A stretch of DNA of 63,461 nucleotides from Burkholderia sp. IMCC1007 (GCF_027257875.1 NZ_JAPVQY010000045.1:1-63461), one strand, 5' to 3'; positions 51,004 through 60,187 are shown, counted from the first letter of the stretch. Notes: generated by a model from the sequence alone, not told the origin. Translations and numbers: made by a program.

Positions 51004-52254
51004 ATGACGAACGACCGTGTGATGGCGATCGTCGGCGCGGGCCATGCGGGCGGCCGCGCGGCGCAGGTGCTGCGCGAAGGCGGCTGGCGCGGGCGCATCG
51101 TGCTGATCGGCGCCGAGGCGCACCTGCCGTACGAGCGGCCGCCGCTGTCGAAAGGCGTGCTGACCGGCGAGCGCAGCGCCGCGCAATGCGGGTTGCGCGA
51201 TCGGGACGCATGGCGGGCCGACGACATCGAGCCGATCGTCGCGACGGTCGAGCGGATCGATCCGGTTGCGCGCGAGCTGCACGTGTCGGGCGGCCGCCGC
51301 TTCGATTACGACGCGCTGCTGCTCGCGACCGGCGGCCGCGCGCGCCGCCTCGCGATTCCGGGTGCGGAACGCGACGGCGTATTCGCGTTGCGCACGCTCG
51401 ACGATGCGGCGGCGCTCGGCGCGCGGCTTGTGCGCGATGCGCGCGTCGTGCTGATCGGCGGCGGCTTCATCGGCCTCGAAGTGGCGGCGTCGGCGCGCTC
51501 GCGTGGCTGTCGCGTGACCGTGCTCGATGCGGCACCGCGTTTGCTCGGGCGCGCGGTGCCGGAGGCGATTGCGGCGCGCGTGCACGCGCTTCACACGCAG
51601 CAGGGCGTGACGATCGGCCTGAATCGCCGGCCGGTCGCGATCGAGCGCACGCAGGACGGCGCACTGGCCGTCGTGCTCGACGACGGCGACACGCTGATCG
51701 CCGATACGGTGGTCGCCGGTATCGGCATCGAACCGGCCGACGAGCTCGCGCGCGACGCGGGGCTCGCCACCGAGCGCGGGATCGTCGTGAACGCGCGGCT
51801 CGAGACGTCGGCGCGCGGGATCTATGCGGCCGGCGACGTCGCGGTGTTCCCGAGCGGCGTGTCGGGGCGGCTCGTGCGGCAGGAGACGTGGCACGGCGCC
51901 GAAACGCAGGCGCGCGTCGCTGCGCGCAACATGCTCGGCGCCGATGACGCGTATCGCGACACACCCTGGTTCTGGTCCGATCAATACGACGCACAGTTGC
52001 AGGTGGCCGGCGAGCCGGCGCTGGGTGAACGGACGGTCGCGCGCGTGCTCGGCGATGATGCGGAAATCCATTTCCACTTCGATGCACGCGAGCGTCTCGT
52101 CGCGGCAAGCGGCTTCGGCCGTGCGTCGGGATTCGTGAAGGAAATGCGCGTCGCGCGCATGCTGGTCGAGCGCGGCATCGGCGTGACGCCGGCGGCGGTC
52201 GCGGATGCGGCGGTGAAGCTGAAGTCGCTGGTGTCGGTCGCGGGCGATCGATAG
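51004..52254 (+). CDS. FAD-dependent ferredoxin reductase, MocF-like
   Basis: The 416-residue reductase has an FAD-binding dinucleotide fold (MAIVGAGHAGGRAAQVLRE), a second NAD(P)H-binding fold (VVLIGGGFIGLEVAASARS) and the FAD motif ARGIYAAGDVAVFPSG. It ends with a reductase C-terminal domain. It belongs to the putidaredoxin/rubredoxin reductase group that serves oxygenases. It starts 4 bp after the Rieske gene, giving a tight three-gene unit. A GC-rich stem-loop follows towards the convergent glpF. Confidence 0.92.
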   Translation: MTNDRVMAIVGAGHAGGRAAQVLREGGWRGRIVLIGAEAHLPYERPPLSKGVLTGERSAAQCGLRDRDAWRADDIEPIVATVERIDPVARELHVSGGRRFDYDALLLATGGRARRLAIPGAERDGVFALRTLDDAAALGARLVRDARVVLIGGGFIGLEVAASARSRGCRVTVLDAAPRLLGRAVPEAIAARVHALHTQQGVTIGLNRRPVAIERTQDGALAVVLDDGDTLIADTVVAGIGIEPADELARDAGLATERGIVVNARLETSARGIYAAGDVAVFPSGVSGRLVRQETWHGAETQARVAARNMLGADDAYRDTPWFWSDQYDAQLQVAGEPALGERTVARVLGDDAEIHFHFDARERLVAASGFGRASGFVKEMRVARMLVERGIGVTPAAVADAAVKLKSLVSVAGDR

Positions 52255-52339
52255 CGGCGGTGTCCGGTGCCGGTGCGGCGGCCGTCGGGTGTGAAGCGGG
52301 AGGGGAAAGCGCGCGCAACGGTGGGCGGAAGGTTCGGAT

Positions 52340-52364
52340 GCGCGCGGCAATCGCTGCCGTGCGC
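52340..52364. other. stem-loop between convergent ferredoxin reductase and glpF
   Basis: GCGCGCGGCA pairs with TGCCGTGCGC (one G-T wobble) around a 5-nt loop. No T tract follows, so termination here would need help or Rho. Confidence 0.4.
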
Positions 52365-52414
52365 TCCAACTCGAGCTCGACCTCAGCATCGAGCCCGAAT
52401 GACCCGACCCGCGA

Positions 52415-53131
52415 TCAGGCCATCGCGTGCAGACGCAGATACAGGCCGGCCGCCGCAGCGCCGCCCAGCAGCGGGCCGATCACCGGCACCCACGCATAGC
52501 GCCAGTCGCTGTCGCGCTTGCCGGGGATCGGCAGCAGCGCATGCATGATGCGCGGCGACAGGTCGCGCGCCGGGCTCATCGCATAGCCGGTCGGGCCGCC
52601 GAGCGAGATGCCGATGCCGAGCACGAGCAGGCCGACGGGCAGCGCGTCGAGCGCGCCGAGTCCGACTTGCGGCGACGCCAGGTACAGCACGCCGAGAATC
52701 AGCACGAACGTGCAGATCGCTTCGGTCAGCACGTTGTGCGTGGTGCTGCGGATCGCGGGCGCCGTGCAGAACACCGCGAGCTTCAGGTCGGCGTCGACTT
52801 CCTTCGCGAAGTGCTGGCGATACGCGAGCCACACGAGCAGCGCGCCGGCCATCCCGCCGAGCATCTGCGCGAGGATGTAGCCGCCGACCTTCGACCACGC
52901 GAACTTGCCCGCGAGCGCGAGGCTGATCGTCACGATCGGGTTCAGGTGCGCGCCGCTGAACGACGCGGTCACGTACACGGCGACGAACACGGCCATCGCC
53001 CAGCCCATCACGATCACGATCAGGTCCGCGCCCTTGCCCTTGGTCTTCGCAAGCAGCACGTTGGCGACCGCGCCGTTGCCGAGCAGCACGAGGATCGCGG
53101 TGCCGATGAATTCTGCAATATAAGGTGACAT
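52415..53131 (-). CDS. glpF: glycerol uptake facilitator (aquaglyceroporin)
   Basis: The 238-residue MIP-family channel has six predicted helices. The two pore half-helix motifs deviate from Asn-Pro-Ala: the first is N64-P65-I66 (AHLNPIVTIS) and the second S186-P187-A188 (GYAMSPARDLSPR). The conserved arginine Arg189 and the long loop typical of glycerol channels (HALLPIPGKRDSDW) are kept. It is the third gene of the minus-strand glpD-glpK-glpF group, 96 bp after glpK. Confidence 0.88.
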   Translation of the reverse strand: MSPYIAEFIGTAILVLLGNGAVANVLLAKTKGKGADLIVIVMGWAMAVFVAVYVTASFSGAHLNPIVTISLALAGKFAWSKVGGYILAQMLGGMAGALLVWLAYRQHFAKEVDADLKLAVFCTAPAIRSTTHNVLTEAICTFVLILGVLYLASPQVGLGALDALPVGLLVLGIGISLGGPTGYAMSPARDLSPRIMHALLPIPGKRDSDWRYAWVPVIGPLLGGAAAAGLYLRLHAMA

Positions 53132-53227
53132 GACTTGTCTCTCGGAGATCGCGGCGGACTCGCGCGTTGCGCGGTCCGCCGGCGTTGTTGTATTTCGTTC
53201 GGATTGCTTGACTGACTACTGCGGTAC

Positions 53228-54730
53228 TTACTGCGCGTCGTCGGCCCACGCCTTGGCCGCGCGCACCGCACGCTGCCAGCCGGCCATGCAGCGCTCGACC
53301 TGTTCCTTCGGCATCGACGGCGAGAAGCGGCGATCGAGCTGCCACTGGCTGCGCACTTCGTCGAGATTCTTCCAGTAGCCGATCGCGAGGCCCGCGAGGT
53401 AGGCCGCGCCGAGCGCGGTCGTCTCGGTGATCTGCGGACGCACCGCATCGACGCCGAGCAGATCTGCCTGGAACTGCATCAGCAGGTTGTTCGCGCTTGC
53501 CCCGCCGTCCACGCGCAGCTCGCCGATGCTGATGCCCGAGTCGGCTTCCATCGCGGCCAGCACGTCGAGCGACTGGTAGGCGATCGCGTCGAGCGCCGCG
53601 CGTGCGAGGTGCGCGGACGTCGTGCCGCGCGTGACGCCGAACACCGAACCGCGTGCGCGCGCATTCCAGTGCGGCGCGCCGAGGCCCGCGAACGCCGGCA
53701 CGAGATAGACGCCGTCGGTGTGCGGCACGCTCGCGGCGAGCGCTTCGATTTCAGCGGCCGTCTTGATGATGCCGACGCCGTCGCGCAGCCACTGCACGAC
53801 CGCGCCCGCGATGAAGATGCTGCCTTCGAGCGCGTACTGCACGTCGTCGCCGATCTGCCATGCGATCGTCGTCACGAGGTTGTTCTTCGACTCGATCGGC
53901 TTGTCGCCGGTGTTCATCATCAGGAAGCAGCCGGTGCCGTAGGTGTTCTTCACCATGCCCGAGGTCGTGCACATCTGGCCGAACAGCGCCGCGTGCTGGT
54001 CGCCGGCGATGCCCGCGAGCGGGATCCTAGACGCGAACACCGTGGTCTTCGTGTGGCCGTAGATTTCCGACGACGCCTTCACTTCCGGCAGCATGCTGCG
54101 CGGGATGTCGAGCAGCTCGAGCAGCTCGCTGTCCCATTCGCGCGTGTGGATGTTGAACAGCATCGTGCGCGATGCGTTCGTCACGTCGGTCACGTGCAGC
54201 TCGTGCTTCGTGAAGTTCCACACGAGCCAGCTGTCGACGGTGCCGAACGCGAGCTTGCCCTGGCGCGCCTTGTCGCGCGCGCCGGGCACGTTGTCGAGGA
54301 TCCAGCGGATCTTGGTCGCTGAGAAGTACGAATCGATCGGCAGGCCGGTCTTCGCGCGCACCTTCGCCTCGAGGCCCTGCTTCTTCAGCGAATCGCAGAA
54401 GTCGGCGGTGCGGCGGTCCTGCCAGACGATCGCGTTGTACACGGGCTGGCCCGTCTCGCGATCCCAGACGATCGTCGTCTCGCGCTGGTTGGTGATGCCG
54501 ATCGCTGCGATCGACGTGCCGTTCAGGCCGGTGCGCGTGACGGCCTCGGCGGCGACGCCCGCTTGCGTCGACCAGATTTCCTGCGGATCGTGCTCGACCC
54601 AGCCGGGTTGCGGGTAGATCTGCTCGAATTCCTTCTGGGCGATCGATACGATGTTGCCCTGACGATCGAACAGCATCGCGCGGGAGCTCGTCGTGCCCTG
54701 GTCAAGCGCGAGGATGTACTGATCCTGCAT
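53228..54730 (-). CDS. glpK: glycerol kinase
   Basis: The 500-residue FGGY kinase phosphorylates glycerol to glycerol 3-phosphate. Start MQDQYILALDQGTTSSRAMLFDRQGN carries the phosphate-binding loop. WVEHDPQEIW, NQRETTIVWDRETGQPVYNAIVWQDRR and DGGASANNLLMQFQADLLG are family signatures. Length equals E. coli GlpK. The ATG at 54730 is preferred to an upstream ATG at 54742. It lies between glpD and glpF on the same strand. Confidence 0.97.
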   Translation of the reverse strand: MQDQYILALDQGTTSSRAMLFDRQGNIVSIAQKEFEQIYPQPGWVEHDPQEIWSTQAGVAAEAVTRTGLNGTSIAAIGITNQRETTIVWDRETGQPVYNAIVWQDRRTADFCDSLKKQGLEAKVRAKTGLPIDSYFSATKIRWILDNVPGARDKARQGKLAFGTVDSWLVWNFTKHELHVTDVTNASRTMLFNIHTREWDSELLELLDIPRSMLPEVKASSEIYGHTKTTVFASRIPLAGIAGDQHAALFGQMCTTSGMVKNTYGTGCFLMMNTGDKPIESKNNLVTTIAWQIGDDVQYALEGSIFIAGAVVQWLRDGVGIIKTAAEIEALAASVPHTDGVYLVPAFAGLGAPHWNARARGSVFGVTRGTTSAHLARAALDAIAYQSLDVLAAMEADSGISIGELRVDGGASANNLLMQFQADLLGVDAVRPQITETTALGAAYLAGLAIGYWKNLDEVRSQWQLDRRFSPSMPKEQVERCMAGWQRAVRAAKAWADDAQ

Positions 54731-54852
54731 GTCTCTCATCTCCATCCGTGGATTGGCGTAGTTGTGATGCGCGCCGCGTGTGGCGGCGCGTCGGTGAATC
54801 AACGTCGGTAACGCAACGGCTACTGCAATGACTGCGACGACTGCAATCGAAA

Positions 54853-56376
54853 TCAGGCGTGCGGCGCGTGCGCGGCCGCGAACCATGCGTCGACCGCGGC
54901 CGTCACGGCGTCGAGCGTACCGGGCGCGACGTGCAGGCCGAGCTTCGAGCGACGCCACAGCACGTCCTGCGCGCAGGTCGCCCATTCGACGTCGCGCAGG
55001 TAGCGCAGTTCGGCGTCGTGAATGCCCGGCGCGATTTCCGCGCCGAGGTCGGCAAGCGACTTCGCACCGTCGACCACGCGCTCCGCACGCGTGCCGTACG
55101 CACGCGCATAACGGCGTGCGAGCGCGGCAGGCAGCCACGGATGGCGTTTCGCGAACGCACCGGCGAATGCGTCGAATTTCGCGTTCGCGATGTCGCCGCC
55201 CGGCAGCGGCGCGCCGGCCGTCCACGTCTTCGCGTCGCGGCCGAGCGCGCGGCACAGCAGGTCGCCGGCTTCTTCGGCGAGCTTGCGGAACGTCGTGATC
55301 TTGCCGCCGAACACCGACAGCAGCGGCGCGCCGGCGCCGTCGTCCATCTCGAGGCGGTAGTCGCGCGTGACGGCCGATGCGTTCGTCGCGTTTTCGTCTT
55401 CGAGCAGCGGGCGCACGCCCGAATAGGTCCAGTGCACGTCGGCCGGCGAGATTTTGCGCTTGAAGTAGCGGTTGATCGACTCGCACAGATACTGCGTTTC
55501 GTCGCGATCGATCGCGACCTTCGCGGGATCGTTCGTGTATTCGACGTCGGTCGTGCCGATCAGCGTGAAGTCGTGTTCATACGGAATCGCGAAGATGATC
55601 CGCTTGTCCGGATTCTGGAAGATGTACGCGTGATCGTGATCGAACAGGCGCCGCGTGATGATGTGGCTGCCCTTCACGAGCCGCACGCTGTGACGCGCGC
55701 CACGGCCGAGCGCGCCGTGCAGCACGTCGCCGACCCACGGGCCGGCCGCGTTCGCGACCGCACGCGCGCGCACGACACGGACCGAACCGTCCGCAAGCTG
55801 CAACTGCGCTTCCCATTCGTCGCCGTGGCGTTCGGCGGCGACGAGCTTCGTGCGCGTCAGGATCTCGGCGCCGCGCTCCTTCGCGTCGAGCGCGTTCAGC
55901 ACGACGAGGCGCGCGTCGTCGACCCAGCCGTCCGAATACACGAAGCCGCGCTTGATCGAATCGATCAGCGGCGCGCCGGCCGCATGGCGGCGCATGTCGA
56001 TGCCGCGCGAGCCCGGCAGCAGTTCGCGTTTCGCGAGGTGATCGTAGAGGAACAGGCCGATGCGGATCAGCCACGCCGGCCGCAGGTTCGGCATGTGCGG
56101 CATCACGAAGCGCAGCGGCCACATGATGTGCGGCGCCGCGCGCAGCAGCGTCTCGCGCTCCTGCAGCGCCTTGCGGACCAGTCCGAACTCGTTGTACTCG
56201 AGATAGCGCAGGCCGCCGTGAATCAGCTTCGTGCTGCACGACGACGTGTGCGACGCGAGGTCGTCCTGCTCGCAGAGCAGGACCGACAGGCCGCGGCCGG
56301 CCGCATCGCGCGCGATGCCCGCGCCGTTGATGCCGCCGCCGACGACGAGCAGATCGTAGCGATTCGGTTGGGTCAC
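54853..56376 (-). CDS. glpD: aerobic glycerol-3-phosphate dehydrogenase
   Basis: The 507-residue flavoenzyme oxidises glycerol 3-phosphate to dihydroxyacetone phosphate at the inner membrane and feeds electrons to quinone. FAD motif DLLVVGGGINGAGIARDAAGRG lies at the start. SCSTKLIHGGLRYLEYNEFGLV and the later SVFGGKITTFRKLAEEA are classic. The likely start is GTG 56376 behind AAGGA. It is the first gene of glpD-glpK-glpF, with GlpR-like boxes just upstream. Confidence 0.96.
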   Translation of the reverse strand: MTQPNRYDLLVVGGGINGAGIARDAAGRGLSVLLCEQDDLASHTSSCSTKLIHGGLRYLEYNEFGLVRKALQERETLLRAAPHIMWPLRFVMPHMPNLRPAWLIRIGLFLYDHLAKRELLPGSRGIDMRRHAAGAPLIDSIKRGFVYSDGWVDDARLVVLNALDAKERGAEILTRTKLVAAERHGDEWEAQLQLADGSVRVVRARAVANAAGPWVGDVLHGALGRGARHSVRLVKGSHIITRRLFDHDHAYIFQNPDKRIIFAIPYEHDFTLIGTTDVEYTNDPAKVAIDRDETQYLCESINRYFKRKISPADVHWTYSGVRPLLEDENATNASAVTRDYRLEMDDGAGAPLLSVFGGKITTFRKLAEEAGDLLCRALGRDAKTWTAGAPLPGGDIANAKFDAFAGAFAKRHPWLPAALARRYARAYGTRAERVVDGAKSLADLGAEIAPGIHDAELRYLRDVEWATCAQDVLWRRSKLGLHVAPGTLDAVTAAVDAWFAAAHAPHA

Positions 56377-56407
56377 CCTGCTGTCCTTATCATCTGATGG
56401 AAAGTGG

Positions 56408-56470
56408 CGAACACAAAATGTTCGAATTCGAAATTTAACGAACGAAATCGAAAAAGTAAAGTTCGATAAA
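56408..56470 (-). promoter_or_regulatory. candidate GlpR operator cluster before glpD
   Basis: This AT-rich stretch 30-95 bp before glpD holds several GlpR-like half-sites: CGAACA (56408-56413), TGTTCG (56419-56424), the palindrome TTCGAATTCGAA (56421-56432), AACGAACG just after it, and AAGTTCGATAAA near 56459-56470. They resemble the E. coli GlpR half-sites ATGTTCGWT and AWCGAACAT. Assignment is by resemblance, supported by glpR nearby. Confidence 0.7.
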
Positions 56471-56539
56471 GCGGGGCCAGTAGCGCGCGGCGCGATCCCG
56501 GACGATACTGGCGGAATCGACCGTTTCGCGAGGTGAACC

Positions 56540-56908
56540 ATGCGTATTGGGATGTGGGCCGGCGCGTGCGCCGTCGTTCTGGCAGGCTGCACGGCCGGCA
56601 CGCCGCCGCTCACGGGTAACTGGCGTGCCCCATCGTTCGCCGACCTGCAGGCCTCGTGCGGCGGCGCCGCGCGCGACTGGGGCGCGGACGCGCAGCCGGT
56701 CTATTCGACGCTGTACGACGCGTACGTCGCGAAACGGTATCGCGGGCTGACGGAAGCGAACTATTGTGCGTTCGTAAACGAACTTTCGGCGCACTACGCG
56801 GCGCCGGACGCGGCGGGGCGCGCCGGCTGGGTCGCGTATTTCAACGGCGCGCGCGCGCAGGCGGTGAGCTGGCGGGCCGCGGTCGACCCGTCGCTGCGCG
56901 GCGGCTGA
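56540..56908 (+). CDS. small putative lipoprotein, function unknown
   Basis: The 122-residue product has a short hydrophobic signal and a lipobox (VVLAGCTAG, Cys17), so it is probably acylated and exported. The mature part has another cysteine pair candidate (SCGGAAR and NYCAFVNE) and ends Arg-Gly-Gly. AGGTGA precedes the ATG. It is divergent from glpD across the GlpR-like box region, so GlpR might affect it too. I do not recognise the family. Confidence 0.65.
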   Translation: MRIGMWAGACAVVLAGCTAGTPPLTGNWRAPSFADLQASCGGAARDWGADAQPVYSTLYDAYVAKRYRGLTEANYCAFVNELSAHYAAPDAAGRAGWVAYFNGARAQAVSWRAAVDPSLRGG

Positions 56909-57006
56909 CGCGGGCAACCTGCGGGAGATGGAACGAGCGGGGAAAGCGGGGAAGTCGGCGCGGCCGGGAATCCGGCCGGCGCGCTCAGGTCAGCAACAGC
57001 GGGACC

Positions 57007-57204
57007 TTACGAATAGCGGCATTTGATCGATCGCAACGCGGCGTCGCCGGTTTCGGTCACGCAGTACTTGCGTCCCGATCCCAGTCCTTCCAGTCGCACG
57101 AGCTGCTGTTCGAGCAGCGCGTCGAGTTCATCTCGATCCATGTCGCCGTGATCAGGGGCGTCCTTCACGAGCAATAGCGTGGCGAATTCATGCGGACTCA
57201 GCAT
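57007..57204 (-). CDS. small hypothetical protein with a winged-helix-like look
   Basis: The 65-residue product starts MLSPHEFATLLLVKDAP and has alternating helices and a short basic strand pair (LVRLEGLGSGRKYCVTETGDAALRSI). This pattern is common in small winged-helix folds. It lies alone between glpR and the lipoprotein gene. No function can be given. It is real-looking by codon use and the family-like end, but short. Confidence 0.55.
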   Translation of the reverse strand: MLSPHEFATLLLVKDAPDHGDMDRDELDALLEQQLVRLEGLGSGRKYCVTETGDAALRSIKCRYS

Positions 57205-57507
57205 TGTTTCTCTCCATGGCAACCGGTTTGCCCGCGCCGCCGGCTCGAATGCCGGTGCGCGATACCCCGCAGGGTATGGCTTGGGGGGAAAGCTGTATTC
57301 GCCGGCCTTGAGATTCGCACGCGCCTTGGCACGGGCGGATCGCGCGAACAGGCCGGGGAACTGGAGTCTAGTCGAGTGTGCGGGCAACGACAAATCGTGC
57401 CCCGTTAATTTTCCGTTTGACAGGCACGCATGCTGCGAGCGGTTCGGCCGGCGCGCCAACTTCTTGATTTCACTTGAAGTTTTGGGTGCGGTGCAGCATG
57501 GCACCGG
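57205..57507. other. gene-free gap between the small protein gene and glpR
   Basis: These 303 bp are locally richer in A+T (about 57360-57490) than the neighbours. I see no gene, and no hairpin with a T tract. It presumably holds the promoter of the 65-residue protein on the minus strand. Confidence 0.4.
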
Positions 57508-58287
57508 TCATTCCGCGACGTATACCTGGGTGCCCGCGGCCGCGACCGCATCGGCCATCTCGGGCGGCAGCGGCTTGTCGGTGAAGAGTGCATGCACTTG
57601 GCTCAGGTGCCCCTGCCGCACGAGCGCGGGCCGCCCGACCTTCGAATGATCGGCGACGAGATAGACGGTGCGCGCATGCTGCATGATCGCCTCGGCGACG
57701 CGCACCTCGCGCGTGTCGAAGTCGCGCAGCGTGCCGTCGGCCTCGATCGCCGACGTGCCGATGATCGCGTAGTCGACCTTGAACTGGCGGATGAAGTCGA
57801 TCGCGAGCTCGCCGACGATGCCCTTGTCCCACGGCCGCACGATGCCGCCCGTGATCAGCACCTCGCAATCGGGGTAGCCGCTCATCATCGACGCGACGTT
57901 CAGGTTGTTCGTGATCACGTGCAGCCCGTGATGGCGGTTCAGCGCGCGCGCGACTTCCTCGGTCGTCGTGCCAAGGTTGATGAACAGCGACGCCTGGTCG
58001 GGGATGTGCGACGCCGCGAGCGCCGCGATGCGCCGCTTCTCGTCGTGGAACATCCGCTGGCGCGCTGTGTACGACACGTTCTCCGAGCTGGTCGGCAGGC
58101 TCGCGCCGCCGTGGTAGCGGCGCAGCAGGTTCAGGTCGGCGAGCCAGTTCACGTCGCGGCGGATCGTCTGCGGCGTGACCGCGAAGTGCGCGGCGAGATC
58201 GTCGACGGTCACGAAGCCGTCGCGCTGCACCCATTCGAGCAATTCCTGCTGGCGCGCGTTGAGGGTGAGGCGGGGATCTCGGGTCAT
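57508..58287 (-). CDS. glpR: glycerol-3-phosphate regulon repressor, DeoR family
   Basis: The 259-residue protein has a DeoR helix-turn-helix (about 8-58, RQQELLEWVQRDGFVTVDDLAAHFAVTPQTIRRDVNWLADLNLLRRYHGGA). A sugar-phosphate-sensing domain follows (FINLGTTTEEVARALNRHHGL ... NNLNVASMMSG). It is very close to GlpR by eye and lies upstream of glpD-glpK-glpF on the same strand. It should repress that operon until glycerol 3-phosphate binds. Confidence 0.92.
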   Translation of the reverse strand: MTRDPRLTLNARQQELLEWVQRDGFVTVDDLAAHFAVTPQTIRRDVNWLADLNLLRRYHGGASLPTSSENVSYTARQRMFHDEKRRIAALAASHIPDQASLFINLGTTTEEVARALNRHHGLHVITNNLNVASMMSGYPDCEVLITGGIVRPWDKGIVGELAIDFIRQFKVDYAIIGTSAIEADGTLRDFDTREVRVAEAIMQHARTVYLVADHSKVGRPALVRQGHLSQVHALFTDKPLPPEMADAVAAAGTQVYVAE

Positions 58288-58520
58288 GGCTCGGCGGTCG
58301 GATCGTAAGGCGAAGCGGCTATTGTAAGGGGGGAAGGGCGCTCGGCTGGGCCGCCGCGCAGGGTCGCCGCGATTTCGCGCGGGGTTGCCGGCAATTCATG
58401 CGCCAACTGCATGGATTCATGTGACAAATGAATTTGTGCGATTGCCTCGATCGCGCTGCAATGGCGGACGGCCCGCACGCGTGGGCGCGCGTTCATTCAG
58501 CTTTCGACGAGGTAGAACCG

Positions 58521-60161
58521 ATGACTGGCTTCAACTGGCAGAACCCGTATCCGACGACCCGTATCCCGGTGTTCGCACGCAACGTCGTGTCGACGTCGCA
58601 CCCGCTCGCCGCGCAGGCCGGGCTGCGGATGCTGTGGAAGGGCGGCAACGCCGTCGATGCGGCACTGGCCGCCGCGGCCGCGATCACGGTGGTCGAGCCC
58701 GTGTCGTGCGGGCTGGGTGGCGACGCGTTCGCGCTGGTGTGGGACGGCGAGCGGCTGTCGGGGCTGAATTCGTCGGGCGTCGCGCCTGCCGCGTGGAACC
58801 CCGACTATTTCCGCAAGCGCCACGGCGAGAATGCGAGCGGCATCGCGAACAAGCCGACGCGCGGCTGGGATACCGTCACGGTGCCGGGCGTGATCGCGGG
58901 CTGGGAAGCGCTGCATGCGAAGTTCGGCTCGCTGCCGTTCGCGGATCTCCTCGAGCCGGCAATCGAGCTCGCCGAGCGCGGCTATTCGGTGTCGCCGATC
59001 GTCGCGCACAAGTGGGCGGCCGCGGTGCCCGAACTGCAGGGGCTGCCGGGCTTCGCCGAAACGTTCATGCCGCGCGGGCACGCGCCGCTCATCGGCGAAC
59101 GCGTGTGCCTGCCGGGCCATGCGCGGACGCTGCGCACGCTCGCGAAGGACGGTGCGCGCGCCTTCTACGAAGGCGCGCTCGCCGACCAGATCGCGGCGTT
59201 CTCGCGCGAAGGCGGCGGCGCGCTGACCGAAGCCGACCTGCGCGCGTACCGGCCGGAATGGGTCGAGCCGATCGGCAAGCGCTTCGGCCGCCACACGATT
59301 CACGAGATCCCGCCGAACGGGCAGGGCATCGCCGCGCTGATCGCGCTCGGCATCGCCGAGCAGGCGGGCGTGACCGACTGGCCCGTCGATTCGGTCGACT
59401 CGCAGCACCTGCAGATCGAGGCGATGAAGCTCGCGTTCGCGGACGTCTATCGCTACGTCGCCGATCCGCGCGCGATGGACGTGACGCCCGAGCAGATGCT
59501 CGACGACGCGTATCTCGCGGCGCGCGCGAAGCTGATCGACCGCTCGCGCGCGACGCACTTCGCTTCCGGCCGGCCGCATTCGGGCGGCACGATCTATCTG
59601 TCGGCCGCGGACGAGCGCGGGATGATGGTGAGCTTCATCCAGTCGAACTACATGGGCTTCGGTTCGGGTCTCGTCGTGCCCGGCACCGGCATTGCATTGC
59701 AGAACCGCGGCCACGGCTTCTCGATGGATCCGGCTTCGCCGAACGTCGTCGCGGGCGGCAAGCGGCCGTTCCACACGATCATCCCGGCGTTCGTTACCGA
59801 GGAAGCGAACGGCCGCACCGAGGCCGTGATGAGCTTCGGCGTGATGGGCGGCGACATGCAGCCGCAGGGCCATCTGCAGACCATCGTGCGGATGCTCGGC
59901 TACGGGCAGCAGCCGCAGGCTGCATGCTGCGCGCCGCGCTGGAAGGTCAATCGCGACTTCACGCTCGACGTCGAGGCGACGATGAATCGCGACACGGTGG
60001 ATGCGCTCGCCGCGCGCGGCCATACGATCAAGTCGATCGACGATCCTTACATGGATTTCGGCTCGGGGCAGTTCGTGTGGCGCCTCGATCCGGACGATCC
60101 CGAGCGCGGCTACGTGGCCGCGAGCGACAGCCGCCGCGACGGGCTGGCGGCCGGTTTCTGA
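58521..60161 (+). CDS. gamma-glutamyltransferase family protein (YwrD-like)
   Basis: The 546-residue Ntn-hydrolase-type protein resembles gamma-glutamyltranspeptidase. The large-subunit part has STSHPLAAQAGLRMLWKGGNAVDAALAAAAAITVVEP. The self-cleavage threonine is at about Thr357 (HSGGTIYLSAADERG). No signal peptide is visible, so it is probably cytoplasmic, like Bacillus YwrD. The ATG at 58521 has GAGG upstream; longer frames from 58428 add no conserved residues. A strong terminator follows. Confidence 0.87.
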   Translation: MTGFNWQNPYPTTRIPVFARNVVSTSHPLAAQAGLRMLWKGGNAVDAALAAAAAITVVEPVSCGLGGDAFALVWDGERLSGLNSSGVAPAAWNPDYFRKRHGENASGIANKPTRGWDTVTVPGVIAGWEALHAKFGSLPFADLLEPAIELAERGYSVSPIVAHKWAAAVPELQGLPGFAETFMPRGHAPLIGERVCLPGHARTLRTLAKDGARAFYEGALADQIAAFSREGGGALTEADLRAYRPEWVEPIGKRFGRHTIHEIPPNGQGIAALIALGIAEQAGVTDWPVDSVDSQHLQIEAMKLAFADVYRYVADPRAMDVTPEQMLDDAYLAARAKLIDRSRATHFASGRPHSGGTIYLSAADERGMMVSFIQSNYMGFGSGLVVPGTGIALQNRGHGFSMDPASPNVVAGGKRPFHTIIPAFVTEEANGRTEAVMSFGVMGGDMQPQGHLQTIVRMLGYGQQPQAACCAPRWKVNRDFTLDVEATMNRDTVDALAARGHTIKSIDDPYMDFGSGQFVWRLDPDDPERGYVAASDSRRDGLAAGF

Positions 60162-60187
60162 CGGAACGCTTCCAGCGTGATGCGCCG

